From positions 1 through 60,498 of the forward strand of contig NZ_JAQTQR010000003.1 in NCBI RefSeq assembly GCF_028712165.1: 60,498 nt of DNA, in the 5' to 3' direction. The translations under genes were made by a program, and so were the position numbers. How positions within the stretch are numbered: position 1 is the stretch's first letter; each line of letters begins with the position of its first letter. The DNA comes from Sulfuricurvum sp. GTDB lineage: Bacteria; Campylobacterota; Campylobacteria; Campylobacterales; Sulfurimonadaceae. Positions 8,604-17,149 of this stretch are shown here, piece by piece. The notes beneath the pieces are model-generated. The model did not search any database. It saw only the letters and a list, made by a program, of their open reading frames with translations, and had not been told where the DNA came from.

Positions 8604-11568
8604 GTACCTAAAAAATAACCCGAAAAATCGTCCGGATATTCTCCTATGCGAGGATGCAAAAGAGGCGTCTGAACTGAGCGACGTATCGACATTTTTGGAA
8701 ATCCCTCATATCGTATTACCCGATTTTCGTGCCGCCTATATGGACGATCTTCGTCCTTTCAGCGAAGAGCTTTTTGCCCTTTTTGCCGCATTGCGTATCT
8801 ATTACACCGCTTCGAAAAAACCGCTGATTATTTCACCGCTTAAAACACTCCTTTTTCCTCTGCCCAACCCATCCTTACTCCAAAGCGAAACGATCGAGTT
8901 TGCTTCGCGGATTGATTTGAACCGTTTCAAAGAGAAGCTTCTGCATTGGGGATACACGTTTGTCGATATGGTCGAAATGGAAGGGGAAGTCTCCCATCGA
9001 GGGGATATTCTCGATATTTATGTTCCGAATACGAGCAATCCGTACCGTATCAGCCTTTTTGACGATGAGGTCGAAGAGATCAAAGCATTTGATGTCGAAA
9101 CACAGCGTACGGACAAAGAGGAATTGGCCTCTATCGAAGTGACAAGTGCTTTTTTCTCTCTTGATGAGCAGCAGCATAAAGCATTTGAAAAAGCGATTGC
9201 TCAGGCGCATAGCGACAGCTTCGTCAAAGATATTGCCTCTCTCGGATTCTGGGTCTTGGGTGAACATGGAGTCGATCTGTGCGAGGGGAAAAAAGTCTCG
9301 CGTATCCGTGAGATGAAAAGCATACTCGATGAAGCGTACGGACTCAATCAACCCGTCTTGTCGCGAGCGAGACTCGAAGCAGACATCCTCCCCGAATCCG
9401 AACGTTACACCCCGCTGGGAGGGGGGAATTTCGAGACTCTCCGAAGTGTCCACAAGAATAAAAAGTTCACCCTCATCGCCGCCAGCGATACACAGCTCAA
9501 AGCGGCAGGGATTTTCGAACTTAAAGGGATACATGTTAAAACCTCGGGGATCGTTCTCAATCTGATCGGACCGGATGAGGTTATATTTTCTCTTAACCGC
9601 CATGAGAAAAAGCGTCGTCGCCGCCGTACCTCGATCCTCCTCGATGATCTGAAAGTGGGGGACTATGTCGTTCACGAAGAGTATGGGGTCGGGATATTTG
9701 TCGGGATCGAGCAGGCGGAGATCCTCGGCGGGGTGAAAGATCTCGTTGTGATCAAATACATGGGGGATGACAAGCTTCTCCTCCCCGTCGAAAACCTCGA
9801 TACGATTGACCGCTATATCGCCTCAGGGAGCCTCCCCGTCCTTGACCGTCTGGGCAAGGGAAGTTTCGGCAAGCTCAAAGAATCGGTCAAAGCGCGGCTG
9901 TTTGAGATCGCTTCGGAAATTGTCGGGATCGCGGCGAGCCGTGCCCTCATCAAAGCGTCGGTGATCAATGTCGATGCAGGAGAACTTCGCCGTTTCCAAG
10001 CAGAGTCAGGATTTGACTATACCCCTGACCAAGCGAGTGCGATCAGCTCCATCGTTCGAGATCTCTCTTCGGGGCAGATTATGGATCGGCTCCTCAGCGG
10101 AGACGTCGGGTTCGGTAAAACCGAAGTGGCGATGAATGCTATCTTTGCCGCTGCAAAAGGGGGTTATCAATCGCTCCTCGTTGTTCCGACGACTTTGCTC
10201 AGTTCGCAGCACTTTCAGTCGCTTAAAGCGAGGTTGGCACCGTTTGGTCTTCGGGTTGCGAAGCTGGATCGTTTTGTCAGCACCAAAGAGAAAAATGCAA
10301 CCCTTCGTGCACTGGAAGCGGGAGAACTCGATTGCGTTGTCGGAACCCATGCTTTGTTTGGGGTGAGCTGCAAAAAGCTCGGGATCGTCATCATCGACGA
10401 AGAACACAAATTCGGGGTGAAACAAAAAGAGAAACTCAAATCGCTCTATGAAAATGTCCATCTGCTCAGCATGAGTGCGACTCCGATCCCGAGAAGCCTC
10501 AACCAAGCCCTCAGCTCAATCAAAACGATGTCCGAGCTTCTCACCCCTCCGAGCGAACGCTTAGGGGTACGGACATTTGTGAAAAATTACGATGAAAAAC
10601 TGATCAAAGAGGTGATATTGCGCGAGCTACGCCGCGGCGGACAGGTGTTTTATGTCCACAACTCGATTGACTCGATGGTGATTAAATCGGGAGAACTCAA
10701 AGCAATCCTTCCTGAGCTTCGGATTCTGATTCTCCATTCCCAGATCAATGCGACCCAAACGGAAGATGAACTGGCTAAATTTGCCGATCGGCAGTACGAT
10801 GTACTCCTTGCAACTTCGATCATCGAATCGGGTATCCATATGCCGACGGTCAATACGATGATTATCGACGGGGCGGACCGTTTCGGGATGGCCGATCTGC
10901 ATCAGCTGCGCGGACGGGTCGGACGGGGCCATACTGAAGGGTATGCCTATTTCATCGTGGATGACAAAGATCACCTCACCGAAGAGGCGAAAAAGCGCCT
11001 CGTGGCTCTCGAATCGAATTCATTCCTAGGCAGCGGATCGATGCTGGCCTATCACGATCTCGAAATCCGCGGCGGGGGGAACCTCGTAGGTGATGCCCAA
11101 AGCGGCCATATCAAAAATATCGGGTATGCATTGTACTTACGAATGTTGGAGGACGCGATTAAAATCCTCACGAACCAAACAACTGCAGTAAGGGCGAAAG
11201 TGGATATCAAACTCACTGTCAGCGCCTTTATCAGTGATGATCTTGTCAGCGAAGACCGCCTCCGTCTCGAACTCTACCGCCGTCTCAGCCAGTGTGAGAG
11301 CCCGAATGAGATTTATGAGATCGAAGAGGAAGTCGGGGATCGTTTCGGCAAGCCTGATACTCCGACCAAACAGTTCTTTGAGATTATGGTGATAAAATTG
11401 ATGTCTATCGAGAAAAAGATCAAAATGGTGAGCAATTACAACCAAAACATCACCATCGAATACACGAACGGCGTCAAAGAGACACTACAGAGTAAAAGCA
11501 AAGACGATGATGATCTGATCGGCGCTGTTTTACACTATCTCCGTACCGCAAAACCGAAAGTGTTATAG
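8581..11568 (+). CDS. mfd: Transcription-repair coupling factor Mfd
   Basis: Superfamily 2 DNA translocase that removes stalled RNA polymerase at DNA lesions and recruits UvrA. The N-terminal UvrB-like region is followed by the RNA-polymerase-interacting CarD-like domain near residue 360 (GDYVVHEEYGVGIFVG), then the helicase core with Walker A GDVGFGKTE (about residue 506), DEEH (about 606) and the SATPIPRSL motif. At 995 residues it is shorter than the roughly 1150 of E. coli and close to the size in epsilonproteobacteria. GAGGA upstream supports the ATG inside the folC end. Confidence 0.96.
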   Translation: MSQARWYEYLKNNPKNRPDILLCEDAKEASELSDVSTFLEIPHIVLPDFRAAYMDDLRPFSEELFALFAALRIYYTASKKPLIISPLKTLLFPLPNPSLLQSETIEFASRIDLNRFKEKLLHWGYTFVDMVEMEGEVSHRGDILDIYVPNTSNPYRISLFDDEVEEIKAFDVETQRTDKEELASIEVTSAFFSLDEQQHKAFEKAIAQAHSDSFVKDIASLGFWVLGEHGVDLCEGKKVSRIREMKSILDEAYGLNQPVLSRARLEADILPESERYTPLGGGNFETLRSVHKNKKFTLIAASDTQLKAAGIFELKGIHVKTSGIVLNLIGPDEVIFSLNRHEKKRRRRRTSILLDDLKVGDYVVHEEYGVGIFVGIEQAEILGGVKDLVVIKYMGDDKLLLPVENLDTIDRYIASGSLPVLDRLGKGSFGKLKESVKARLFEIASEIVGIAASRALIKASVINVDAGELRRFQAESGFDYTPDQASAISSIVRDLSSGQIMDRLLSGDVGFGKTEVAMNAIFAAAKGGYQSLLVVPTTLLSSQHFQSLKARLAPFGLRVAKLDRFVSTKEKNATLRALEAGELDCVVGTHALFGVSCKKLGIVIIDEEHKFGVKQKEKLKSLYENVHLLSMSATPIPRSLNQALSSIKTMSELLTPPSERLGVRTFVKNYDEKLIKEVILRELRRGGQVFYVHNSIDSMVIKSGELKAILPELRILILHSQINATQTEDELAKFADRQYDVLLATSIIESGIHMPTVNTMIIDGADRFGMADLHQLRGRVGRGHTEGYAYFIVDDKDHLTEEAKKRLVALESNSFLGSGSMLAYHDLEIRGGGNLVGDAQSGHIKNIGYALYLRMLEDAIKILTNQTTAVRAKVDIKLTVSAFISDDLVSEDRLRLELYRRLSQCESPNEIYEIEEEVGDRFGKPDTPTKQFFEIMVIKLMSIEKKIKMVSNYNQNITIEYTNGVKETLQSKSKDDDDLIGAVLHYLRTAKPKVL

Positions 11569-11619
11569 AATAAAGTGAACATTTGTGTAAATTTATTCTC
11601 TTTTGCACCATTGGGTCGT

Positions 11620-11625
11620 TATAAT
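11620..11625 (+). promoter_or_regulatory. -10 box for the CZB protein/rlmC unit
   Basis: TATAAT in the 86-base gap after mfd, followed by an AT-rich leader and AAGGAG. No convincing -35 box is seen. Confidence 0.45.
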
Positions 11626-11654
11626 AGAAGCTTTATTTTAATAAGGAGACTACC

Positions 11655-12134
11655 TTGGATAAAGCAATCACATTGCAGTTGCTAAGTGATGCAAAGAAGG
11701 CACACATTAATTGGGTACAACGTGCACAGCTGTTGATTGACGGGCTGCCGATCGATAAAGATGCGATACCGTTAAGCTGTAGTGATTGTGTATTTGGACA
11801 ATGGCTCTATCAAGAGGGGAAAAAGCTTACGACTCTTGGAAATATCCCCCATTTAGAAGATATTGAGAAAGTACACTTTGATTTACACGATCAATACATG
11901 AAAATATTCAAGATATATTTTGCCGATGACGATCGTTCCTTTTTCTCCAAACTGTTGAACTCCAAACAAAAGATCAGTGATCAGGGAAAAGAGATGGCGA
12001 AAGAGTATTTTAAAAAGATGCAAGCTGCTTCCGAACAACTCCTTAACCTTATAGGCAAACTGGAACGCCGTTTGTCTGCAATTCCCGAAACCACTTTCAA
12101 TAAAACTACAAACGGATCGGAAACAGAGGGTTAA
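11655..12134 (+). CDS. Stand-alone CZB (chemoreceptor zinc-binding) domain protein
   Basis: Cytoplasmic protein of 159 residues. The N-terminal 110 residues match the CZB domain: a first His followed by W (AHINWVQRAQ), Cys in the hallmark CxFGxWL (DCVFGQWL), and two later His (HFDLHDQY). These four residues bind zinc in known CZB proteins, which sense zinc or hypochlorous acid and usually sit on chemoreceptors or diguanylate cyclases. No output domain is present; the C-terminal 50 residues are helical. The start is TTG with AAGGAG seven bases before it. It overlaps rlmC by one base. Confidence 0.8.
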   Translation: MDKAITLQLLSDAKKAHINWVQRAQLLIDGLPIDKDAIPLSCSDCVFGQWLYQEGKKLTTLGNIPHLEDIEKVHFDLHDQYMKIFKIYFADDDRSFFSKLLNSKQKISDQGKEMAKEYFKKMQAASEQLLNLIGKLERRLSAIPETTFNKTTNGSETEG

Positions 12135-13252
12135 TGAGTTTTTGCAGTTACTATGATACCTATCAATGCCGCTCATGCAGTTGGATCGATTACCATTATG
12201 CCGAACAGCTCAAGCTCAAGAGTGAGCATTTACACGCACTTTTGAATCCTTATAATCCGAACGAATGGCTCAAGCCTGCCACGTCTCAGATTAAAGGATT
12301 TCGAAACAAGGCCAAAATGGTAGCGACTCCGACACCGGAGGGGGTAGTTCTTGGCCTCTCCGAAGAGGTGAGTCTGATCGAGTGTCCGTTGTACGATATG
12401 AGTATGCAAAAGGTGTTGCACACGGTAGAAACATGGCTGCGGGAGTTGGGTGTCAAAGGGTATGATGTCAAAAAGAAAAAAGGGGAGTTGAAATACGTCC
12501 TCCTAAGCCGCAGCAAATCCAACGGAACAATGATGCTCCGTTTCGTCCTCCGCTCACACGGGATTATCGGACGGCTGGAAAAAGGGCTGGACGATTTGCT
12601 CAAACGTGCTCCCGAGCTTAAAGTGATTACGGCCAATATACAGCCCGTACACATGGCGATTTTGGAAGGGGATGAGGAGATTTTCTTTACCGAACAACGC
12701 CGTCTCGAAGAGCGTTTAAATGGTATCCCTCTTTATGTCCGTCCTAAAAGCTTTTTCCAAACCAATCCCGAAGTAGCCGAAAAACTCTACCGTACCGCGA
12801 GCGAATGGGCGGATGAGAGTAAGCCTAAAATTCTGTGGGATCTGTTTTGCGGAGTAGGGGGATTTGCACTCCATTGTGCCGCACCGGATCGAAACATCGT
12901 AGGGATCGAGATCGAACCCGAAGCGATCGAGTGTGCCCGTGATTCGGCAGCACAGCTGGAGATACAAAACATCCGGTTCGAATCGCTCGATGCGGCGAGT
13001 TTCGGAGCGAGTTCAGGGGAAAAACCGGATGTGGTGATCGTCAATCCGCCGCGTCGCGGGCTGGGAGAACAGCTGTGCAAATGGCTGACGCGTGTGGGAG
13101 CGCAGCGGATACTCTACTCGAGCTGCAATGCGATGAGTTTAGCCAAAGACCTTGAAAACTTGAGCAGCTACAGCGTGAATCGGGTTCAGCTTTTTGATAT
13201 GTTCCCCCACACCGCCCATTATGAAGTTTTGGTAGAATTAAGCAGAGTGTAA
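12134..13252 (+). CDS. rlmC: 23S rRNA (uracil-747-C5)-methyltransferase RlmC
   Basis: SAM-dependent RNA m5U methyltransferase of the TrmA/RlmC/RlmD family. The N-terminal Cys cluster (C4, C12, C15 in CSYYDTYQCRSC, and a later ECPLYD) is the iron-sulfur site typical of RlmC. GFRNKAKMV, KVITANIQPVHMAI and SFFQTNPEVA are characteristic of RlmC rather than TrmA. The SAM motif DLFCGVGGF is at about residue 235, the NPPRRG motif follows, and the catalytic SSCN Cys is at about 326. Length (372) matches the family. The start overlaps the preceding stop as TAATG. Confidence 0.92.
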   Translation: MSFCSYYDTYQCRSCSWIDYHYAEQLKLKSEHLHALLNPYNPNEWLKPATSQIKGFRNKAKMVATPTPEGVVLGLSEEVSLIECPLYDMSMQKVLHTVETWLRELGVKGYDVKKKKGELKYVLLSRSKSNGTMMLRFVLRSHGIIGRLEKGLDDLLKRAPELKVITANIQPVHMAILEGDEEIFFTEQRRLEERLNGIPLYVRPKSFFQTNPEVAEKLYRTASEWADESKPKILWDLFCGVGGFALHCAAPDRNIVGIEIEPEAIECARDSAAQLEIQNIRFESLDAASFGASSGEKPDVVIVNPPRRGLGEQLCKWLTRVGAQRILYSSCNAMSLAKDLENLSSYSVNRVQLFDMFPHTAHYEVLVELSRV

Positions 13253-13269
13253 TTTTTTAAAGGTGTTTT

Positions 13270-13662
13270 ATGCCAAGAATTTTGAAAATATTTTTTGTTA
13301 CTTTGTTACTTATCGCCATGTCATCACTATATGCGCAATGTACTGCAACTACTTATCCGGAAGTAGCAGAGAAAATTGCTTATGGCCATTCATGGGAAAA
13401 ACACAGGAATGAATTTACTGCCGGTATTGTAATGGCCGGATTGGCAATGCCATCCAGTGTGCAAGTGACAAATGTGAAAGAATTTGAGTCTCATATCTTA
13501 TCAATCATCTCTTCATCTACGAATAAGAGTCTTTCAAACGGTCGTAGAGCATTTTGGGATTATGCAACCGGAACAATAGTCTTTTATGACCCATACAGCA
13601 ATGATTGTGGAACTGCATTTCGTCCAACAGCAGGAAAACAATATTTTGATCGTCAAAGATAA
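13270..13662 (+). CDS. Exported protein with toxin-like nuclease module (putative)
   Basis: Protein of 130 residues with a clear signal peptide (about residues 1-22, cleavage near YAQC). The mature part carries GHSWEKHRNEF (His40, His45), GRRAFWDYATG (Arg92, Arg93), VFYDP (Asp108) and a C-terminal CGTAFRP, an arrangement that resembles small RNase modules at the C termini of polymorphic and contact-dependent toxins as I remember them; this is family recall, not a search. The gene follows rlmC by 17 bases with AAAGG before the ATG and is AT-richer than its neighbours. The next gene encodes a small acidic protein, as expected for an immunity partner. A housekeeping secreted protein cannot be excluded. 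Confidence 0.5.
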   Translation: MPRILKIFFVTLLLIAMSSLYAQCTATTYPEVAEKIAYGHSWEKHRNEFTAGIVMAGLAMPSSVQVTNVKEFESHILSIISSSTNKSLSNGRRAFWDYATGTIVFYDPYSNDCGTAFRPTAGKQYFDRQR

Positions 13663-13678
13663 AAATGGAGACAAAAAC

Positions 13679-13873
13679 ATGAAAGTTTCAAAAAAAAATA
13701 GGGATAGTTTCGTGCTTGAATGCAGCAGAGAAGAACTAATTTTATTGTCTAATGCCCTTAATAATATTCCTCAAGCTGTTGATGAAGAGGAGTATACGGC
13801 ACTGATTGGAGCGACTAAGATCGATACGGACAAAATACTGGATATTTTACTCGAAGTATTAGATGAAGAGTAA
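13679..13873 (+). CDS. Small acidic protein, putative immunity partner
   Basis: Protein of 64 residues, strongly acidic in its C-terminal half (DEEEY, LEVLDEE), with no signal peptide, so it should stay in the cytoplasm. The ATG at 13679 has GGAG about nine bases upstream; the reading frame is open from 13586, but that part overlaps the upstream gene and has no ribosome-binding site. The SREELILLSNALNNI segment followed by a GATKIDTDKI helix resembles, from memory, small immunity proteins found beside toxin modules of the type encoded upstream. The 16-base gap suggests co-transcription. Function is inferred from position. Confidence 0.5.
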   Translation: MKVSKKNRDSFVLECSREELILLSNALNNIPQAVDEEEYTALIGATKIDTDKILDILLEVLDEE

Positions 13874-13893
13874 AAATTAGCTAGGAATTTCCG

Positions 13894-14406
13894 TTAGTAT
13901 AATTTTTTTACAGATGCATCCAAATACGTTAAATACAGCCTCACTTCAAATTCGAGCTGATGGTACTGCGGTTCGATGTGGGTGCAGAGCTTGTAAAACG
14001 CTTTGTTGTGCTCTTTCTCTTTCAGATGTGCCAACTCGTGGGTGACGATCATCCGAAGAAACGGCTCGGGTACTTTTTTAAAAAGATGGGAAATCCGAAT
14101 CTCGTTTTTGGCTTTGAGTTTTCCCCCCTGAACCCGTGAAACGAAGGTATGGGTTCCCAGCGCAGAGTGCAGATCACGGATTTTTGTATCGAAGAGCACT
14201 TTGGAGATGGAAGAAGAGCCTCGAAAATGGGTGTTTTTGAGATCCATCACGTAGTCATAGAGACTTTTATCGGTCGCATAGGGATGGATATCGGGATATT
14301 TGAGTAAAAGCCGCTCTCCGAGGGTATCGGTATCGATCAGATGACGTACCTGCGTTTGTATCTCATGAGGGTAATGGGCCAGATATTTAAGGGTGTGCAT
14401 ACGCAA
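13894..14406 (-). CDS. YgjP-like zinc metallopeptidase (DUF45/WLM type)
   Basis: Protein of 170 residues with the zinc site HELAH (residues 123-127) and a third His at 133 (HLKEKEH), followed by a helix ending in HQLEFEVR. This is the gluzincin-like arrangement of the YgjP/DUF45 family, whose substrates are mostly unknown. There is no signal peptide or membrane segment. It is divergent from the following plus-strand gene and convergent with the toxin-like pair. An N-terminal part longer than the minimal domain is present and not recognised. Confidence 0.75.
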   Translation of the reverse strand: MRMHTLKYLAHYPHEIQTQVRHLIDTDTLGERLLLKYPDIHPYATDKSLYDYVMDLKNTHFRGSSSISKVLFDTKIRDLHSALGTHTFVSRVQGGKLKAKNEIRISHLFKKVPEPFLRMIVTHELAHLKEKEHNKAFYKLCTHIEPQYHQLEFEVRLYLTYLDASVKKLY

Positions 14407-14444
14407 TTGTAGTATAGTTTCACAATAGAAAGCAAAGGTTCGGG

Positions 14445-15026
14445 ATGGAACACCAAAAGATCGACGAACTCGTCGCCAAAATCAAAGCACTCGAATCGGA
14501 ACTGGAAGCAGAACTGCATCAGGAATATGAGAAGTTTACCTGTGAAATAACGAAAAAACGAGAAGAGATCCTTGCCTCTTATCGTAAAGAGCGTTTGGGA
14601 ACCCTGCGGTATCTGATTACGGCTCCTATTTTGAATCTTTTGAGTGCTCCCGTGATTTGGTCGGTATTGATCCCTGCACTGATATTGGACGGGTTCGTCA
14701 GTGTTTATCAGTGGATCTGTTTTCCGATATACAAGATCACCAAAGTCAAACGGAGCGACTACATCATCGTTGACCGTCACAGACTTGGGTATCTCAACAG
14801 TATCGAGAAGCTTAACTGTCTCTATTGCAGTTATTTTAACGGATTGATGGGATACATCACCGAGATTGCCGGACGAACGGAACAATATTGGTGCCCGATA
14901 CGCCATGCCTCGAGAGTTAAATCGATGCACAGCAATTATAAAAAATTCTTTGATTATGGAGACAGTGAAAACTTTCGTCAGAGAATCGCAGAGCTGAGAG
15001 AGGATCTCAGAGAGGAGAAAGAGTGA
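14445..15026 (+). CDS. Conserved membrane protein of unknown function
   Basis: Protein of 193 residues. It begins with a charged coiled-coil helix (about residues 3-50), then a hydrophobic region of one or two membrane segments (about 55-97, LITAPILNLLSAPVIWSVLIP), then a cytoplasmic part with a CLYC pair (LNCLYCSYFNG) and a later EQYWCPIRHA, giving three Cys and a His that could bind a metal. I do not recognise a named family. The 3' end overlaps the ymdB start, implying one operon. Confidence 0.6.
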   Translation: MEHQKIDELVAKIKALESELEAELHQEYEKFTCEITKKREEILASYRKERLGTLRYLITAPILNLLSAPVIWSVLIPALILDGFVSVYQWICFPIYKITKVKRSDYIIVDRHRLGYLNSIEKLNCLYCSYFNGLMGYITEIAGRTEQYWCPIRHASRVKSMHSNYKKFFDYGDSENFRQRIAELREDLREEKE

Positions 15027-15832
15027 AAATAGCATTTATCGGAGATGTCGTCGGCCGTCCGGGACGGGTTATGATTAAAGAGCATCTGATGAGACTTCGA
15101 CGGGAACACGGAATTGATTTTGTCATCGCCAACTATGAAAACGCCTCCCACGGCTTCGGTCTTACGGTCAAAAACGCCCATGAGCTGTTTGAATGCGGTA
15201 TCGACGTCATGACCGGAGGCAATCATACATGGGACAAAAAAGACATTATCCTGTTGATGGAGACGTTCCCCCTTTTGCGCCCCCACAACTATCCTGCGGG
15301 CGTACCGGGGAGCGGATGCCGTATCTTTGAAGTGGCGGGGGAAAAGCTCGCTGTTTTGAACATCATGGGGCATTACGGGATGCCGTATGTCGATAATGCT
15401 TTCCGTTGTGCCCGCGACAGCGTCGCTCAGCTGAAAAATGAGGGGATAGAACATATCTTCCTCGATTTCCATGCCGAAGCCTCCAGTGAGAAACGGGCGA
15501 TGATGATGTTGTTGCAGGGGCAGGTGAGCGGCATCATCGGAACCCACACCCATGTCGGCAGCGACGATCTTCAGATTGCTCAGGGGACGGCGTATCTCAC
15601 CGATATCGGCCTTAGCGGCTGCCGTGACAATGTGATCGGTATGGATGCCAATGTCCCGCTGGAGCGGTTTTTGACCGGTGTTTCAGGACGGTTCGAAGTG
15701 CCAGAGAAATGCCGAAAAATTCTCCAAATCGCTATCATGAACCTCGAAGAGGGGAACTGCACCGAAGCATTCAAACTCAAAATCTTCGATGACGGCAGAG
15801 TGATCCGCACGGATGCGTGGATAGAGGAATAA
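15023..15832 (+). CDS. ymdB: YmdB-family metallophosphoesterase
   Basis: Calcineurin-like phosphoesterase of the TIGR00282/YmdB family, which hydrolyses 2',3'-cyclic nucleotides in characterised members. Metal-ligand motifs are intact: GDVVGRPG (residues 7-14), ENASHG, GGNHTWDKK (about 65-73), MGHYGM and GTHTHVGSDD near residue 175. Length (269) is normal. The start is GTG, overlapping the previous stop as GTGA, with GAGGAG upstream. It is followed without a gap by magIII. Confidence 0.88.
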   Translation: MKIAFIGDVVGRPGRVMIKEHLMRLRREHGIDFVIANYENASHGFGLTVKNAHELFECGIDVMTGGNHTWDKKDIILLMETFPLLRPHNYPAGVPGSGCRIFEVAGEKLAVLNIMGHYGMPYVDNAFRCARDSVAQLKNEGIEHIFLDFHAEASSEKRAMMMLLQGQVSGIIGTHTHVGSDDLQIAQGTAYLTDIGLSGCRDNVIGMDANVPLERFLTGVSGRFEVPEKCRKILQIAIMNLEEGNCTEAFKLKIFDDGRVIRTDAWIEE

Positions 15833-16480
15833 ATGGAATTAAGCGATTCTTGGGAGCTTTTCAGCGCTTTAGAGCGCCTCAAACTTCTCGAAAATTCTCC
15901 GCCGCTTTGGTGGCCTGCATATGGAACCTTTGAAGTCGTCATCGGCGCCATCCTCACCCAAAATACCCAGTGGGAACGCGTCCAAATTTCCCTCGAAAAT
16001 CTCCGCGTGCGTGAGCTGATAGACCCCGAAGTCCTTTCAAAATGCCATCATGAAATCCTCATGGAGCTTATCCGTCCGAGCGGTCTGTTCAAAGCCAAAG
16101 CGACGAATCTAATCCGTCTTTCACGCAATATGATCGAGGAATACGGCGATTTCGAGACCTTTTCCCTCTCCGTGGATCGCGACTGGCTCTTAGGTCAAAA
16201 AGGGATCGGCCCCGAGACGGCAGACTCTATCCTCTGTTATGCCTGCGCCCGACCTGCGATGGTTGTCGATGCCTACACGGCACGGCTGTTAAATGCATTC
16301 GGGTATGAGTTCGAGAGTTATGATGAGCTGCAGGAGTGGTGCGAAGCGGGGGTAAGGGGATATTTCGATGCCGTTCAGCTCCCTGCCGCGTTTGCGCGGT
16401 TTCATGGGATGATAGTGGAGTATGTGAAGAGGAATAGTAAGGGGAAAATAATTAGTATTTTGAAGTTAACAGAAATTTAA
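15833..16480 (+). CDS. 3-methyladenine DNA glycosylase, MagIII type
   Basis: HhH-GPD base-excision glycosylase of 215 residues. The helix-hairpin-helix is LLGQKGIGPETADSIL (about residues 118-133) and the catalytic Asp is in VVDAYT (about 145). WWPAYGTFEVVIGAILTQNTQWE, RPSGLFKAKA and the C-terminal ARFHGMIVEY closely follow Helicobacter MagIII, which removes 3-methyladenine. The four-Cys iron-sulfur loop of endonuclease III is absent, as in MagIII. The ATG is one base after the ymdB stop. Confidence 0.85.
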   Translation: MELSDSWELFSALERLKLLENSPPLWWPAYGTFEVVIGAILTQNTQWERVQISLENLRVRELIDPEVLSKCHHEILMELIRPSGLFKAKATNLIRLSRNMIEEYGDFETFSLSVDRDWLLGQKGIGPETADSILCYACARPAMVVDAYTARLLNAFGYEFESYDELQEWCEAGVRGYFDAVQLPAAFARFHGMIVEYVKRNSKGKIISILKLTEI

Positions 16481-16493
16481 AAAGGAATATATA

Positions 16494-16790
16494 ATGATAG
16501 ACTTATTGAAAAGTATTTTTGGTTGGATGTTTTCTTTGTTATGTCCTAAAGAAGGACAAACTATTACACAAGAAGAAATAATGTGTGAAATCTCTCATTT
16601 TAATATGCCCACATGGCCAAAAAAGATTTTTGTAGATGGAAAATTTACTGAAGTTTCTTGTAAATATTATGATAAAAAGAAAAAAAGATGTGTTCAGGAA
16701 AATATACCTTGTATTTTAATAACACCCATTGCGAAAGAAGAAGCAGATAAATTTGCGGAAAAATATAGATTAAAGTATGATGATAATTGA
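16494..16790 (+). CDS. AT-rich hypothetical protein
   Basis: Protein of 98 residues with an N-terminal hydrophobic stretch (about 5-20, containing a Cys at 17), then a lysine-rich region with Cys at about 31, 56, 66 and 73 (VSCKYYDKKKKRCVQENIPC). Codons are strikingly AT-rich compared with magIII upstream and the MNT gene downstream, suggesting recent transfer. AAAAAGGA precedes the ATG. I do not recognise a family; the Cys pattern could bind a metal. Confidence 0.55.
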   Translation: MIDLLKSIFGWMFSLLCPKEGQTITQEEIMCEISHFNMPTWPKKIFVDGKFTEVSCKYYDKKKKRCVQENIPCILITPIAKEEADKFAEKYRLKYDDN

Positions 16791-16804
16791 GAAAATAATG
16801 GTTG

Positions 16805-16813
16805 TGCTATAAT
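16805..16813 (+). promoter_or_regulatory. Extended -10 promoter of the MNT-HEPN pair
   Basis: TGCTATAAT is an extended -10 element about 30 bases before the MNT start, with GGGAGGA as ribosome-binding site just before the ATG at 16844. Confidence 0.5.
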
Positions 16814-16843
16814 TTACCAAAATGAACAAAAGAGGGAGGACAT

Positions 16844-17149
16844 ATGAGTGAAAACGATATTATGAAAATCAGCGATACGATCATTCGCATCGCGCAACCC
16901 CAAAAACTCCTTTTGTTCGGCAGCGGTGCGACGGGGAGGATGAATAGCGAGAGCGATCTCGATTTTCTCGTCGTAACGGAGCATTGCAGTGATGAAGATG
17001 TGCAGGTTCGCCGTGAACTGTATCGCCAAAATGTTCGTATTCCCCTTGATATTATCTACGTCACCCCCGAAGCGTTATCGGCGAAACTCTCGACCAATGA
17101 TCCCGCCTTCAATGACCTCTACTATAACGCCAAGGTGATGTATGGGTAA
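16844..17149 (+). CDS. Minimal nucleotidyltransferase (MNT) domain protein
   Basis: Protein of 101 residues with the polymerase-beta-type core: LLFGSGATG (Gly26-Ser27) followed by SDLDFLV (Asp38, Asp40) and a third acidic residue in PLDIIYV (Asp69). In known MNT/HEPN modules the MNT enzyme adds AMP groups to the HEPN toxin and so neutralises it. All three metal-binding acids are present, so it should be active. It overlaps the HEPN gene by eight bases. Confidence 0.85.
   Translation: MSENDIMKISDTIIRIAQPQKLLLFGSGATGRMNSESDLDFLVVTEHCSDEDVQVRRELYRQNVRIPLDIIYVTPEALSAKLSTNDPAFNDLYYNAKVMYG

Noticed and set aside
8875-9675. Long open frame on the minus strand (266 codons) inside mfd
   Set aside because: It lies wholly antisense to conserved mfd sequence, has no ribosome-binding site and encodes no recognisable domain; it reflects codon bias of the real gene.
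14337-15035. Minus-strand open frame of 232 codons opposite the membrane protein at 14445
   Set aside because: The plus-strand protein has coherent coiled-coil and membrane segments plus operon overlap with ymdB; the antisense frame has none.
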